The notes under the pieces are model-generated. The model had not been told where the DNA came from. It was given only the letters and a program-made list of their open reading frames with translations, and ran no database searches. The position numbers were made by a program, and so were the translations under genes. Positions 16,636 through 24,859 of a stretch of 54,272 nt of DNA are shown here, in pieces. Positions within the stretch are counted from its first letter, which is position 1. Every line of letters starts with the position of its first letter. Origin of the DNA: an uncultured Prevotella sp. (GTDB lineage: Bacteria; Bacteroidota; Bacteroidia; Bacteroidales; Bacteroidaceae); the NCBI GenBank assembly GCA_944320195.1, contig CALUGP010000018.1:1-54272 (forward strand). Reading direction: 5' to 3'.

Positions 16636-17652
16636 TCATAATATTTCCGCATACTTCTTGTGCCCTTTGGCGTAATATTGCCAAAGGATGGAACGGGGGT
16701 ATATGCCAACAACATCACCAGCCACTCTCCTGCCCTGCACCTCGCGCCTTACCTCACGATATTCGGGAAGCCATTTCTTGAAAGCCCTGCGTCCGTTCAA
16801 TATGGCCTTGAAATCGCCCGTCCTTCCGGCAAGCAAAGCCTGGAACGCCGCCACATAATCCAGCACAAGGCGCACACGCATGACATGGCGAAGCTCCCTG
16901 TCGGACAGGTTCTTGTAAAGCATCGTAAGGTTGTTACGGAAGTTAAGGTAAGTCTTCGTCGGATTGTTCTTCGGAAGCGTCCCCCCGCCTATGTGGAAAA
17001 CATAGCTGTCAGGTATGCAATATATCTTCTTTCCCATAAGCCGAAGACGCCAACACAAGTCTATCTCCTCGCTATGGGCGAAGAAACGCGCGTCAAACCC
17101 TCCGGCAAGCCTGAAATCGCTCGCGCGCACCACCATGCACGCACCCGTGGCCCACAACACCTCGGCCGCATAATCATACTGGCCGTCATCGTTCTCAACA
17201 GTGTCAAATATGCGCCCCCTACAAAACGGGTAGCCGTAACGGTCAATATATCCGCCGCACGCCCCGGCATACTCGAACGCGTCACGATTCTTCTCGGACA
17301 ACAACTTAGGCTGGCATGCCGCCACATCAGCATGGTTGTCCATAAATTCCACCAAAGGAGTAAGCCAATGGTGGGACACCTCCACGTCGGAATTGAGCAG
17401 GACGTAATACTCTGCGTCCACCTGTTCAAGCGCGCGGTTGTATCCTTCGGCGAACCCCCAGTTCTTCTCCAACACGATGATGCGCACCTCGGGAAAGTGC
17501 ATCTTCAGAACCTCGAGCGAGTTATCCGTAGAGGCATTGTCAGCCACATACACCACGGCCTCGCCGCGCGAGAAGTCAAGCACACTGGGCAAAAAACGCG
17601 TGAGCATCTCAACGCCGTTCCAATTCAGAATAACAATAGCGGTCTTGTCCAT
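16636..17652 (-). CDS. Family 2 glycosyltransferase
   Basis: GT-A-fold glycosyltransferase of 338 residues. The start at 17652 puts AIVILNWNG at the N terminus, the usual opening of this family. VYVADNASTDNS binds nucleotide-sugar, LLNSDVEV is the metal-binding DxD equivalent, and WGFAEGYNRA is typical of rhamnosyltransferase-like members. The acceptor-side region has FFAHSEEIDLCWRLRLMG (ED/DxxxR). It probably transfers a sugar to a cell-surface glycan, but donor and acceptor are unknown. It starts 1 nt after the mtaB stop codon, so the two genes are translationally coupled although their functions look unrelated. Confidence 0.82.
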   Translation of the reverse strand: MDKTAIVILNWNGVEMLTRFLPSVLDFSRGEAVVYVADNASTDNSLEVLKMHFPEVRIIVLEKNWGFAEGYNRALEQVDAEYYVLLNSDVEVSHHWLTPLVEFMDNHADVAACQPKLLSEKNRDAFEYAGACGGYIDRYGYPFCRGRIFDTVENDDGQYDYAAEVLWATGACMVVRASDFRLAGGFDARFFAHSEEIDLCWRLRLMGKKIYCIPDSYVFHIGGGTLPKNNPTKTYLNFRNNLTMLYKNLSDRELRHVMRVRLVLDYVAAFQALLAGRTGDFKAILNGRRAFKKWLPEYREVRREVQGRRVAGDVVGIYPRSILWQYYAKGHKKYAEIL

Positions 17653-17653
17653 A

Positions 17654-18985
17654 TCAGAGTATTGCTTTAAGTGCGGTCTTGTCATGATTAAAACCGCCAA
17701 GTTTCACTTTGACTATCTGGTTGTCAAGGCTCTCGTTCGCCGGAGAGGAAGGCAATTCCACACGTATGTAGTTGCGCGTGAAGCCGTGCATGGCGCGTCC
17801 TCGCGTGGCCTTTTCAAACAAGACTTCCGCCTCCGAGCCGACATGCCTGGCGTAAAACGCCTCCGTTTTCTCGTCAGACAAGTCCAGAAGGCGCTTCGAA
17901 CGCGCCTTCTTGTCCTGCTCTGAAACAACATAAGGAATCTTCAACGCCGCCGTGCCAGGGCGCTCCGAATAAGGGAACACGTGCAACTGAGTCACGTCCA
18001 AAGACTTCAAGAACCCGTATGTCTCCTCAAACAGCTCTGGCTTTTCGCCTCTCGTGCCCACCATCACGTCGACTCCTATAAAGGCGTCAGGCATGACCTT
18101 CTTTATAAGTTCAATCTTATGGGCGAACAACTTGCTGTCATAACGCCTGTGCATAAGGCGCAGCACTTCGTCAGAACCGCTTTGCAAAGGTATGTGGAAA
18201 TGAGGCATGAACGCCCTGCTGCCCGCACAATACTCTATAAGCCCGTCATCAAGCAAGTCTGGCTCGATGCTGCTTATCCGGTATCGGCTGATTCCCTCCA
18301 CTCCGTCAAGAGCCTTCACCAGGTCAATGAAGCTCTCGCCCGTCGTCTTGCCGAAGTCGCCTATGTTCACACCGGTAAGCACGATTTCCTTTCCGCCCTC
18401 ATCCGCAGCCTGCCGCGCCTGGGCTACAAGCGACTCTATGCCAGGGTTGCGGCTGAAGCCTCGGGCATAAGGAATGGTGCAATACGTACAAAAATAATCG
18501 CACCCGTCCTGCACCTTGAGGAAATAACGCGTGCGGTTGCCCCTTGAGCAACTCGGTGCAAACGTCTTTATGTCCTTCGTCTTAACCGTATGATGGATGT
18601 GAAGAGACGCGTCCTGCTTTCCTCCAGACCACGCCTCGGACAGGAACTGTATCAGATTCGCCTTCTCGTTGGCTCCAAGCACAAGGTCAACCCCGTCTAT
18701 CCGTGCCACCGTCTCGGGCTTCAACTGGGCATAACATCCCGTCACTACCACAAACGCCCCCGGGTTATTACGCACCATGCGGTGTATAGCCTGACGGCAT
18801 TTATGGTCGGCCACTTCTGTCACCGAACATGTGTTTATGATACAAATGTCGGCATCCTTGTCGACGGTGCGCACTCCCATCTCTCCCAACAACCGCCCAA
18901 AGGTGGATGTTTCGGAAAAATTCAACTTGCAGCCAAGTGTAAAATAAGCGGCAGACTTGCCTTGAAAAGCCGATGTGTCAATCAT
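17654..18985 (-). CDS. mtaB: tRNA t6A37 methylthiotransferase MtaB
   Basis: Radical SAM methylthiotransferase of 443 residues. It converts t6A at position 37 of ANN-decoding tRNAs to ms2t6A. The N-terminal domain has the auxiliary cluster cysteines C19 (LGCKLNFSE), C53 (NTCSVTE) and C84 (TGCYAQ). The radical SAM domain has C162, C166 and C169 in GCDYFCTYC, followed by IPYARG. A TRAM-type region closes the protein. The e-MtaB assignment rests on the GCKLNFSE start, which differs from the MiaB pattern. An in-frame start lies 42 bp upstream, but the ATG at 18985 gives the family's usual N terminus. The t6A-forming TsaC/Sua5 homologue is at 34.4 kb. Confidence 0.9.
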   Translation of the reverse strand: MIDTSAFQGKSAAYFTLGCKLNFSETSTFGRLLGEMGVRTVDKDADICIINTCSVTEVADHKCRQAIHRMVRNNPGAFVVVTGCYAQLKPETVARIDGVDLVLGANEKANLIQFLSEAWSGGKQDASLHIHHTVKTKDIKTFAPSCSRGNRTRYFLKVQDGCDYFCTYCTIPYARGFSRNPGIESLVAQARQAADEGGKEIVLTGVNIGDFGKTTGESFIDLVKALDGVEGISRYRISSIEPDLLDDGLIEYCAGSRAFMPHFHIPLQSGSDEVLRLMHRRYDSKLFAHKIELIKKVMPDAFIGVDVMVGTRGEKPELFEETYGFLKSLDVTQLHVFPYSERPGTAALKIPYVVSEQDKKARSKRLLDLSDEKTEAFYARHVGSEAEVLFEKATRGRAMHGFTRNYIRVELPSSPANESLDNQIVKVKLGGFNHDKTALKAIL

Positions 18986-19125
18986 TTCATATCTTACATA
19001 CACCCCGGCCTCCACAAGAAAGACCAAGGCGTTACACCTTATACCTTATTATATTAATAACTTGCCAACACAAGCCGGAAAACAAGAAAGGCATTCACGT
19101 TTCCAACGGTGTCGGTTGCATGGCG

Positions 19126-19133
19126 CAAAGGTA
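19126..19133 (-). promoter_or_regulatory. -7 promoter box for mtaB
   Basis: The minus strand reads TACCTTTG, a full and common form of the Bacteroidetes -7 box. It would give mtaB a leader of about 135 nt. The 18986-19361 gap otherwise holds AT-rich DNA and the divergent promoter of the small lipoprotein gene. Confidence 0.5.
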
Positions 19134-19302
19134 ATAAAAAAAGTCGAAATAAGTGTCCGTTTACAACACTTCTTAATGCCAGGCAAAAGTTTAACAGTCA
19201 TTAGCACTTTGTATTTATTTGATTTTCAAACACTTACAAAAAAGTTACAAGAACATATCGAAAAAAAAGCATAAAAAGAGAACAACGTATCAAAAAAATA
19301 CT

Positions 19303-19310
19303 TACCTTTG
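19303..19310 (+). promoter_or_regulatory. -7 promoter box for the small lipoprotein gene
   Basis: TACCTTTG faces the 58-residue gene and gives a leader of about 45 nt ending in an A-rich stretch (AAAGCAAAGAAA) before the ATG, a context that favours strong initiation in Bacteroidetes. Confidence 0.6.
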
Positions 19311-19361
19311 CAGCGTTTTAATAAACAAATGATTGTTTTACAGATTTAAAAAGCAAAGAAA

Positions 19362-19538
19362 ATGAAAAAGTTAGTTTTAATGTTCGTAGCTATCGCAGCT
19401 ATTTCATTCGCATCTTGTGGCAACAAAACAGCCAACACTGAGGCTGCTGACACTACAGCAACTGACACTGCAGTTGTAGACACTCTTGACAGCATCTCTG
19501 CTGACACTACTGCAACTGACACAACTGTTGCCGAGTAA
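19362..19538 (+). CDS. Small Thr/Asp/Ala-rich lipoprotein
   Basis: A 58-residue protein. A signal segment (MKKLVLMFVAIAAISFASC) ends in a lipobox-like ISFASC, giving lipidation at C19. The mature part is only 40 residues and consists of near-repeats of ADTTATDT (for example AADTTATDTAVVDTLDS and SADTTATDTTVAE), strongly acidic and without hydrophobic core. The gene has its own promoter 52 bp upstream and a strong intrinsic terminator 26 bp downstream, so it is a monocistronic unit and not a chance frame. Function is unknown. It is probably an envelope lipoprotein, perhaps abundant, given the promoter and A-rich leader. Confidence 0.8.
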   Translation: MKKLVLMFVAIAAISFASCGNKTANTEAADTTATDTAVVDTLDSISADTTATDTTVAE

Positions 19539-19563
19539 TTAGCTACAACAATTAAAAGCATGG

Positions 19564-19596
19564 AAAACCGCAGGACTAAGTCTTGCGGTTTTTTCG
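19564..19596 (+). terminator. Terminator of the small lipoprotein gene
   Basis: A 9-bp perfect stem (19564-19572 against 19584-19592), extended inward by further pairs, is followed by a run of T residues. It begins 26 bp after the stop codon. Confidence 0.85.
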
Positions 19597-19625
19597 TTGC
19601 CTTACCGAGCCACATTACGCATAAG

Positions 19626-19664
19626 AACAGGCGGCAATCTCCCGTGCTGGAGATGCCGCCTGTT
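19626..19664 (-). terminator. Hairpin downstream of dapA
   Basis: An 11-bp outer stem (AACAGGCGGCA against TGCCGCCTGTT), one bulged base, and a 5-bp inner stem close a 5-6 nt loop. It lies 25 bp past the dapA stop codon on the minus strand. It lacks a long T run but is strong and sits between converging transcripts. Confidence 0.65.
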
Positions 19665-19688
19665 ACAATATCATAAAGGCAGAAACGC

Positions 19689-20573
19689 CTAAAGCCTGAA
19701 CTTCAAGCACTCGCTTATGCGCTGCATAGTGGTGAGCCTGGTGGGCACGAGCGGCAGGCGGAGCACATTCTCTATCATGCCCATCTCATGGAGCATGGCC
19801 TTCACTCCGGCCGGATTGCCGTCAACGAAAAGCAAGTTGAACAGGTCGGTGAACTTATGGTGTATCTTGCGTGCGCTCTCTATTTCGCCGTTCATCTCAA
19901 GGCGTATCATGCGAGAGAACTCCTTGGGAAGAGCGTTGCCTATCACAGAAATGACTCCGGCCGCGCCGCACGCTATCATCGGGAACGTCAAGGCGTCGTC
20001 GCCGCTTATGACGTCAAACGTGTCCGGCTTGTTCTTTATTATCTCGTCAACCTGCTCAAGGCTTCCGGCCGCTTCCTTAATTCCAACGATATTAGGGCAA
20101 TCATGGGCAAGACGCAATGTGGTCTCCGCCTTCATGTTCACTCCGGTACGCCCCGGGACATTGTAAAGCACGACTGGCATTTTGGTTGCGGCTGCTATCG
20201 TCTTGAAGTGCTGGTAGAGCCCTTCCTGAGACGGTTTGTTATAATACGGGCATACGCTCAGCACGCCGTCTATGCCGGAAAAGTCTCCGGTCTGCAACTC
20301 GTTCACCACATCCGCGGTATTGTTGCCGCCACAACCCATAAGTATAGGCACCTTGCTGCCGGCCATTTCAACAACCATCTGCTTTATCTTCGACTTCTCG
20401 TCCCTTGTCAAAGTGGGAGTCTCACCCGTTGTAGCAAGGATACAAAAGAAGTCGGCACCGCCGGCAAGCTGATAAGCTATAAGCTTCTTCAACGCCTGAT
20501 AATCAACCGAGCCGTCGGCCGTAAACGGCGTAACAAGGGCAATACCAAGCCCTTTGAATATGTTATGTGCCAT
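19689..20573 (-). CDS. dapA: 4-Hydroxy-tetrahydrodipicolinate synthase
   Basis: Class I aldolase of 294 residues that condenses pyruvate with aspartate semialdehyde, the first committed step to diaminopimelate and lysine. The Schiff-base lysine is K166 (VGIKEAAGS), the catalytic tyrosine Y137 (LYNVPGRTG), and the TTGE segment is at 48-51. The length is typical. A complete promoter (20605-20635) and a hairpin past the stop make it an independent unit. Diaminopimelate feeds peptidoglycan cross-bridges, as does the product of glmS further along. Confidence 0.93.
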   Translation of the reverse strand: MAHNIFKGLGIALVTPFTADGSVDYQALKKLIAYQLAGGADFFCILATTGETPTLTRDEKSKIKQMVVEMAGSKVPILMGCGGNNTADVVNELQTGDFSGIDGVLSVCPYYNKPSQEGLYQHFKTIAAATKMPVVLYNVPGRTGVNMKAETTLRLAHDCPNIVGIKEAAGSLEQVDEIIKNKPDTFDVISGDDALTFPMIACGAAGVISVIGNALPKEFSRMIRLEMNGEIESARKIHHKFTDLFNLLFVDGNPAGVKAMLHEMGMIENVLRLPLVPTRLTTMQRISECLKFRL

Positions 20574-20604
20574 AAAATTATGCTTATTTCATTATAATCG
20601 AATG

Positions 20605-20635
20605 CAAAAATACTATTTTTACATCAAAAAGCAAA
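20605..20635 (-). promoter_or_regulatory. Promoter of dapA
   Basis: On the minus strand TTTG (20632-20635) and TATTTTTG (20605-20612) are 25 bp apart centre to centre. Transcription should start near 20599, leaving a 26-nt leader. Confidence 0.75.
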
Positions 20636-20728
20636 ATTTTCAGCAAACAAGTTGACAAGTAACGAACCGACATGGGGATTGACGAACATGGCGTACCACC
20701 TGTCCGTCAGTCTACTTGTCTGCCAAAA

Positions 20729-21646
20729 CTATCTTGAGCCGATGTAAAGGAACAGCATGCCGAGAAGCACAAGCACGAGGTCTACGACTTTGCTCTTCAG
20801 ATTCTTCTCATGCAACAACACCGCTCCGAAGAGGAAAGACACGACCACGCTGCCGCGCCTTACCATCGAGACTATGCTTATCATCGCTCCGGGTATGCTA
20901 AGGGCGTAAAAATACACGAAGTCGGCCGCACAGAGGAAGACGCTTATCAGTATTATGCACCAGTCCCAACGAAACGGCGTGGTGTGCCTGCGCTTGGGCC
21001 ACCAAAGCAGCATCAGCATCGCTCCCATCATGAAGCATTGGTAAATGTTGTACCAGCTCTGCACGGTCATGCGGTCGAGCCCCACTCCGCCATGGCTCGC
21101 CGGAGCCATGAGGTACTTGTCGTAGAGGCCGCTCACCGCGCCGAGCAGGGCGGCCAGCACTATGAAGTATATCCAGCGGTCGTGCTTGAAGTCTATGCCT
21201 TCTTTCTTGCCGCTGCGGCTAAGCATGAAGAACGACGCCACGGCCAGCGCCACGCCTATCCACTGGTAGACGTTAAGGCGCTCGCCGAACACTATGAACG
21301 CTCCCACGAGCACCATCACCGGGCGCGTGGCGTTGATGGGGCCTACGATGGTAAGGGGCAGGTGCTTCATGCCGAAATAGCCGAACACCCACGAGGCCAG
21401 GACTATGAGGCTCTTCAGGATGATGTACTTGTGCACGTCCCATCCTCCGGCCGGAACGTAAAACATGGTGCCGTCGAGCAGACCGGTGGTGGCCGACAGG
21501 GCTATGAACGGCAGGAATATCAGCGATGAGAACAACGTGTTGAGAAACAGCACGGGGATGACGGCGTTGCCGTCGAGCGACTTTTTCTTGAACGAGTCAT
21601 AAAACCCGAGCAACGCCGCAGAAAGAAATGCTAATAGTAACCACAT
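20729..21646 (-). CDS. EamA/DMT-family transporter
   Basis: Membrane protein of 305 residues with about ten hydrophobic segments, arranged as two EamA repeats of five. PINATRPVMVLVGAFIVFGE ends the first half and MVRRGSVVVSFLFGAVLLHE the second. The conserved E in each (FGERL, LLHEK) matches the drug/metabolite transporter superfamily. The substrate is unknown; family members export amino acids, nucleotides or other metabolites. It lies downstream of truA on the same strand, separated by a 112-bp spacer of 14-mer repeats and a long hairpin. Confidence 0.8.
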   Translation of the reverse strand: MWLLLAFLSAALLGFYDSFKKKSLDGNAVIPVLFLNTLFSSLIFLPFIALSATTGLLDGTMFYVPAGGWDVHKYIILKSLIVLASWVFGYFGMKHLPLTIVGPINATRPVMVLVGAFIVFGERLNVYQWIGVALAVASFFMLSRSGKKEGIDFKHDRWIYFIVLAALLGAVSGLYDKYLMAPASHGGVGLDRMTVQSWYNIYQCFMMGAMLMLLWWPKRRHTTPFRWDWCIILISVFLCAADFVYFYALSIPGAMISIVSMVRRGSVVVSFLFGAVLLHEKNLKSKVVDLVLVLLGMLFLYIGSR

Positions 21647-21661
21647 AAATTTTTTAATGAA

Positions 21662-21758
21662 GAGTTAAGAATTAAGAGTTAAGAATTAAGAGTTAAGAAT
21701 TAAGAGTTAAGAATTAAGAAAATATACCTGCATCGGTAATTTTCTTAATTCTTAACTC
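21662..21758. repeat. 14-mer tandem repeat and 20-bp hairpin after truA
   Basis: Four tandem copies of GAGTTAAGAATTAA (about 21662-21718) lead into a 20-bp perfect inverted repeat (21704-21723 against 21739-21758). The right arm ends exactly at the truA stop codon. On the minus strand the stem can act as a truA terminator. The same stem with a similar loop recurs at 36947-37000. Confidence 0.7.
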
Positions 21759-22511
21759 TTAACTCTTAATTTCCAACTCTCCGTATTCAATGTTTTCCAG
21801 GAACAACGCGCAGGCCGGAACGCTGTCGCCGGCTCCCGAACGCGAGCGTCCCTCGATTATTTTCCTGAAACCTTCGAGGCCGATGCGTCCGCGGCCCACG
21901 TCTATAAGCGTGCCCACAATGGCGCGCACCATGTTGCGCAGGAAGCGGTTGGCCGTTATCACGAAGTGCCATGTGTACTCGCCGTCTCTCACCCACCGTG
22001 CTTCGGCCACCTTGCACAACGTCGTCTTTACGTCGGTATGGCTCTTGCAGAACGCCGCGAAGTCGTCGTATTCAAGCAACAGGGCCGCCGCCCGGTTCAT
22101 CATGTCAAAGTCAAGATTGTAAAACATCTCGCACGAATAAGCCCTGCGGAACGGGTCGCGGCGCGTATGCACATAATAACGGTACGTGCGCGAGACGGCG
22201 CTGAAGCGTGCGTGCATGTCGGCCGGCACACATTCAAGCCTGTCGGCGGCCATGTCCCTGGGCAGAATCCTGTTCAGCCTGTACACCGTCTGGCCGCAAT
22301 CCAGCCCCTCGGCCGCGTCGAAATGGGCCACCATCATGCGCGCGTGCACCCCGGTGTCGGTGCGTCCGGCGCCCACCACCGGCACATCCTCGCGCAGCAG
22401 CGTGGACAAAGCCCTCTGCAACTCGCCCTGCACCGTGCGCCCGCCGGGCTGCACCTGCCAGCCGTGATACGCCGTGCCGTCATACTTCAAATAAAGGAAA
22501 TATCTTTGCAT
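21759..22511 (-). CDS. truA: tRNA pseudouridine(38-40) synthase
   Basis: Pseudouridine synthase of 250 residues that modifies positions 38-40 of the tRNA anticodon arm. The catalytic aspartate is D52 in GAGRTDTGVHA, which is diagnostic for TruA. The start at 22511 gives the family opening YFLYLKYDGTAYHGWQ. A longer frame runs another 38 codons upstream, but it crosses the promoter. The gene ends in the arm of the 20-bp hairpin. Confidence 0.92.
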   Translation of the reverse strand: MQRYFLYLKYDGTAYHGWQVQPGGRTVQGELQRALSTLLREDVPVVGAGRTDTGVHARMMVAHFDAAEGLDCGQTVYRLNRILPRDMAADRLECVPADMHARFSAVSRTYRYYVHTRRDPFRRAYSCEMFYNLDFDMMNRAAALLLEYDDFAAFCKSHTDVKTTLCKVAEARWVRDGEYTWHFVITANRFLRNMVRAIVGTLIDVGRGRIGLEGFRKIIEGRSRSGAGDSVPACALFLENIEYGELEIKS

Positions 22512-22540
22512 CTGCCCTGTTCTTAGTCTAAAACCGGGTG

Positions 22541-22548
22541 CAAAAGTA
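22541..22548 (-). promoter_or_regulatory. -7 promoter box for truA
   Basis: The minus strand reads TACTTTTG, a full match to TAnnTTTG, with an expected leader of about 24 nt. Confidence 0.55.
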
Positions 22549-22683
22549 CAAAAAATATCCGAAAAACGACACACGCGGAGAACAAGATTAAAGATGACGG
22601 GCGGCAAGCCTGCACGCCTTTCCACTGCAGAGGATCAGCTTTTTGTAAGCCATTGACATCCAACGGATTACACGCTCCGTTCC

Positions 22684-22764
22684 AAAAGGCCGCAAAACGC
22701 CCTGCAAAAGACCCTCTTTCACACGATGAAAGGGCCTCTTTTGCAGGACGTTTTGCGGCCTTTT
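22684..22764. repeat. REP-like cluster C: 37-bp inverted repeat between divergent genes
   Basis: Arms at 22684-22720 and 22728-22764 are complementary over 37 nt with few mismatches, around a 7-nt loop. Each arm is two AAAGGCCGC/GCAAAAG-type units in series. It lies between the divergent truA and lpxL promoters. The remaining 22549-22900 spacer has no gene. Confidence 0.8.
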
Positions 22765-22898
22765 GCATTTCAGCACGCTCAAAGACGGAATACAAGCCAT
22801 GCCAGCGCCATAGCGCCTTCAGTCCACACCGATGACACATATAAGCTGTTTTTCGCCGAAAAGTACGGAAAAACATCACTATTATGGAAAAAAAGTCT

Positions 22899-22906
22899 TA
22901 AATTTG
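22899..22906 (+). promoter_or_regulatory. -7 promoter box for the acyltransferase gene
   Basis: TAAATTTG faces lpxL and would give a leader of about 29 nt. It may drive the three-gene plus-strand part of the glycan island. Confidence 0.5.
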
Positions 22907-22941
22907 TCGCCAAAACATAAAGAGACAAAACGCAAACAACC

Positions 22942-23829
22942 ATGGTGGAAATATCATACCATTTGCTCCGTTTTTTCCTGAAACTGCTGTCATACATTCC
23001 CTTCCGTGTGCTTTACGCCATGTCTGACGGTGTGTTTTACCTGTTATATTACGTCGTAGGCTACCGCCGCAAGATAGTGCGGCAGAACCTTACCGAGTCT
23101 TTCCCAGGGAAGGGAATCCACGAAATCAAGCACATAGAAAAGAGCTTTTACCACTTTTTCACGGACATGTTCTTCGAGAGCTGCAAGCTGGCATCCATGT
23201 CGCGTGAAGAAATAAGGCGTCGCATGGCGTTCAAGAACGTTGAGGAGGTCAACTCGATGCTGCGCAGCGGAAAGTCGGTAGCCGTATATTTAGGGCACTA
23301 CGGCAACTGGGAATGGGTTTCGTCCATGCCCCTATGGCTTGAAAAGGGCACCATCGGCGCACAAATCTACCATAAGCTGCGCAACAAGAGCATGGACCGC
23401 CTGATGCTTCACATACGCGAACGCATGGGCGCCGTCAGCGTTAACATGCACAAGACGGCGCGCTACATCACCGAACTGGCCGCCGCCGGAAAGGTATGCA
23501 CCATCGGCTTCATAGCCGACCAGTCGCCCAGGAAGAAGGAGTCGCGCCACTTCCTGCACTTCCTCAACCATAACGCGCCCGTACTCACAGGCACGGAGAA
23601 AATCATAAAGCATTACGGATACGAGGCATTCTACCTTGACGTACGAAGAACCAGACGCGGATATTACGAGGCTGAGTTCGTCAAAATGCACGACGCCCCA
23701 AGCTCGCTGCCCGACTTCGAACTGACCGCCCTATACTTCAAACACCTTGAACGGGCAATCATGCGGCAGCCGGAACTGTACCTGTGGACACACAGGCGCT
23801 TCAAGCATGCCGTGAAAATGGAATCATAA
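22942..23829 (+). CDS. LpxL/HtrB-family lipid A acyltransferase
   Basis: Acyltransferase of 295 residues. The catalytic H(X4)E motif is H119-E124 in LGHYGNWEW. The N terminus is a membrane-anchoring hydrophobic region (about 8-40). DQSPRKKESRHF and an ADQ segment match the lauroyl-acyltransferase family. It probably adds a secondary acyl chain to lipid A at the inner membrane. Bacteroidetes usually make penta-acylated lipid A with one such enzyme. A Stealth gene starts 25 bp downstream and is likely co-transcribed, tying lipid A completion to glycan decoration, but that is inference. Confidence 0.85.
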   Translation: MVEISYHLLRFFLKLLSYIPFRVLYAMSDGVFYLLYYVVGYRRKIVRQNLTESFPGKGIHEIKHIEKSFYHFFTDMFFESCKLASMSREEIRRRMAFKNVEEVNSMLRSGKSVAVYLGHYGNWEWVSSMPLWLEKGTIGAQIYHKLRNKSMDRLMLHIRERMGAVSVNMHKTARYITELAAAGKVCTIGFIADQSPRKKESRHFLHFLNHNAPVLTGTEKIIKHYGYEAFYLDVRRTRRGYYEAEFVKMHDAPSSLPDFELTALYFKHLERAIMRQPELYLWTHRRFKHAVKMES

Positions 23830-23854
23830 ACAAAACAAGAAGCTTTCACACAAC

Positions 23855-24847
23855 ATGGACATAGATTTTGTAATCACATGGGTTGACATGAACGACCCTA
23901 AGTGGCAGGCTGATTTTGCGAAGTATTCCGGCAACAAGGACAACACCAGGAACGGAGTGTCAGAGGCTCGCTTCCGCGACTACGGATTCCTGAAATACTG
24001 GTTCCGCGGAGTGGAAAAGTTCGCCCCCTGGGTAAGGAAGATTCATTTCGTTACCAGCGGACAAAAGCCGGAATGGCTCGACGAGAGCAACCCGAAAATC
24101 AACCTTGTAAGCCACAAGGACTATATTCCAACGCAGTTCCTGCCAACATACAACTCAGTGGTCATCGAGCGATACCTGCACAAGATACCCGGCCTGGCCG
24201 AACACTTCGTATATTTCAACGACGACTTCTACATAATAAACAGCATCGGGCCTGAACGCTTCTTCCGCAACGGACTGCCCTGCGACATATCCGTGTTCCA
24301 ATACAACCCGTCATGGTCGCAATGGTACAAGAGGATAAAGAACAACCTCAAGATAATCAACCGCCATTTCGACAAAAAGGAAGTGATGAAGCGGCACCAC
24401 GACAAATGGTTCTGCAAGGATTACGGCTCAAAGGCGCGCCTGAACTACCTGCTCAAGCCCTATGGGAAATTCATCACCCTGCGCACCCCGCACAACGCCC
24501 AGCCCTACCTGAAGTCAACCTTCGAGGAGGTGTGGGCCGCGGCCGGACAGGAGCTTACCGAGACCTCGGCCAACCGCTTCCGCGCACTTACCGACTATAC
24601 GCCCGAGCTTTTCCGCACATGGCAGATATGCAGGGGAAACTTCGAGCCGTACAACACATACCGCGACACCAAGATGTTTCCCCTCATGGTGCGCCCCAAG
24701 CAGGCCGTCAGGGCCATACACGACCAGACATACAAGCTCGTCTGCCTGAACGACAACGTACACATACGCAACTACGCGCAGGTGATGGAGAACATACGCA
24801 ACGCCTTCGAGCACATACTCCCGGAAAAGTCAAGCTTTGAATTGTAA
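23855..24847 (+). CDS. Stealth-family sugar-phosphate transferase, first copy
   Basis: Protein of 330 residues with the Stealth CR1 motif at the N terminus (DIDFVITWVDMNDPKWQ). CR2 follows with LKYWFRGVEKFAPWVRKIHF, PEWLD, and the FNDDFYI aspartates. Later regions correspond to CR3 and CR4. Family knowledge: Stealth proteins are sugar-1-phosphate transferases that build phosphodiester-linked surface glycans, such as capsules. It is more divergent than the two minus-strand copies (25.7-27.6 kb), for example FRDYGFLKYWFRG in place of SDNDELKYSLRS. It sits between the acyltransferase and GT92 genes with short gaps. Confidence 0.85.
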   Translation: MDIDFVITWVDMNDPKWQADFAKYSGNKDNTRNGVSEARFRDYGFLKYWFRGVEKFAPWVRKIHFVTSGQKPEWLDESNPKINLVSHKDYIPTQFLPTYNSVVIERYLHKIPGLAEHFVYFNDDFYIINSIGPERFFRNGLPCDISVFQYNPSWSQWYKRIKNNLKIINRHFDKKEVMKRHHDKWFCKDYGSKARLNYLLKPYGKFITLRTPHNAQPYLKSTFEEVWAAAGQELTETSANRFRALTDYTPELFRTWQICRGNFEPYNTYRDTKMFPLMVRPKQAVRAIHDQTYKLVCLNDNVHIRNYAQVMENIRNAFEHILPEKSSFEL

Positions 24848-24859
24848 CAAACACGAGCA

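Noticed and set aside
21662-21718. Tandem 14-mers, considered as a CRISPR array
   Set aside because: There are no unique spacers between the units; it is a simple tandem repeat.
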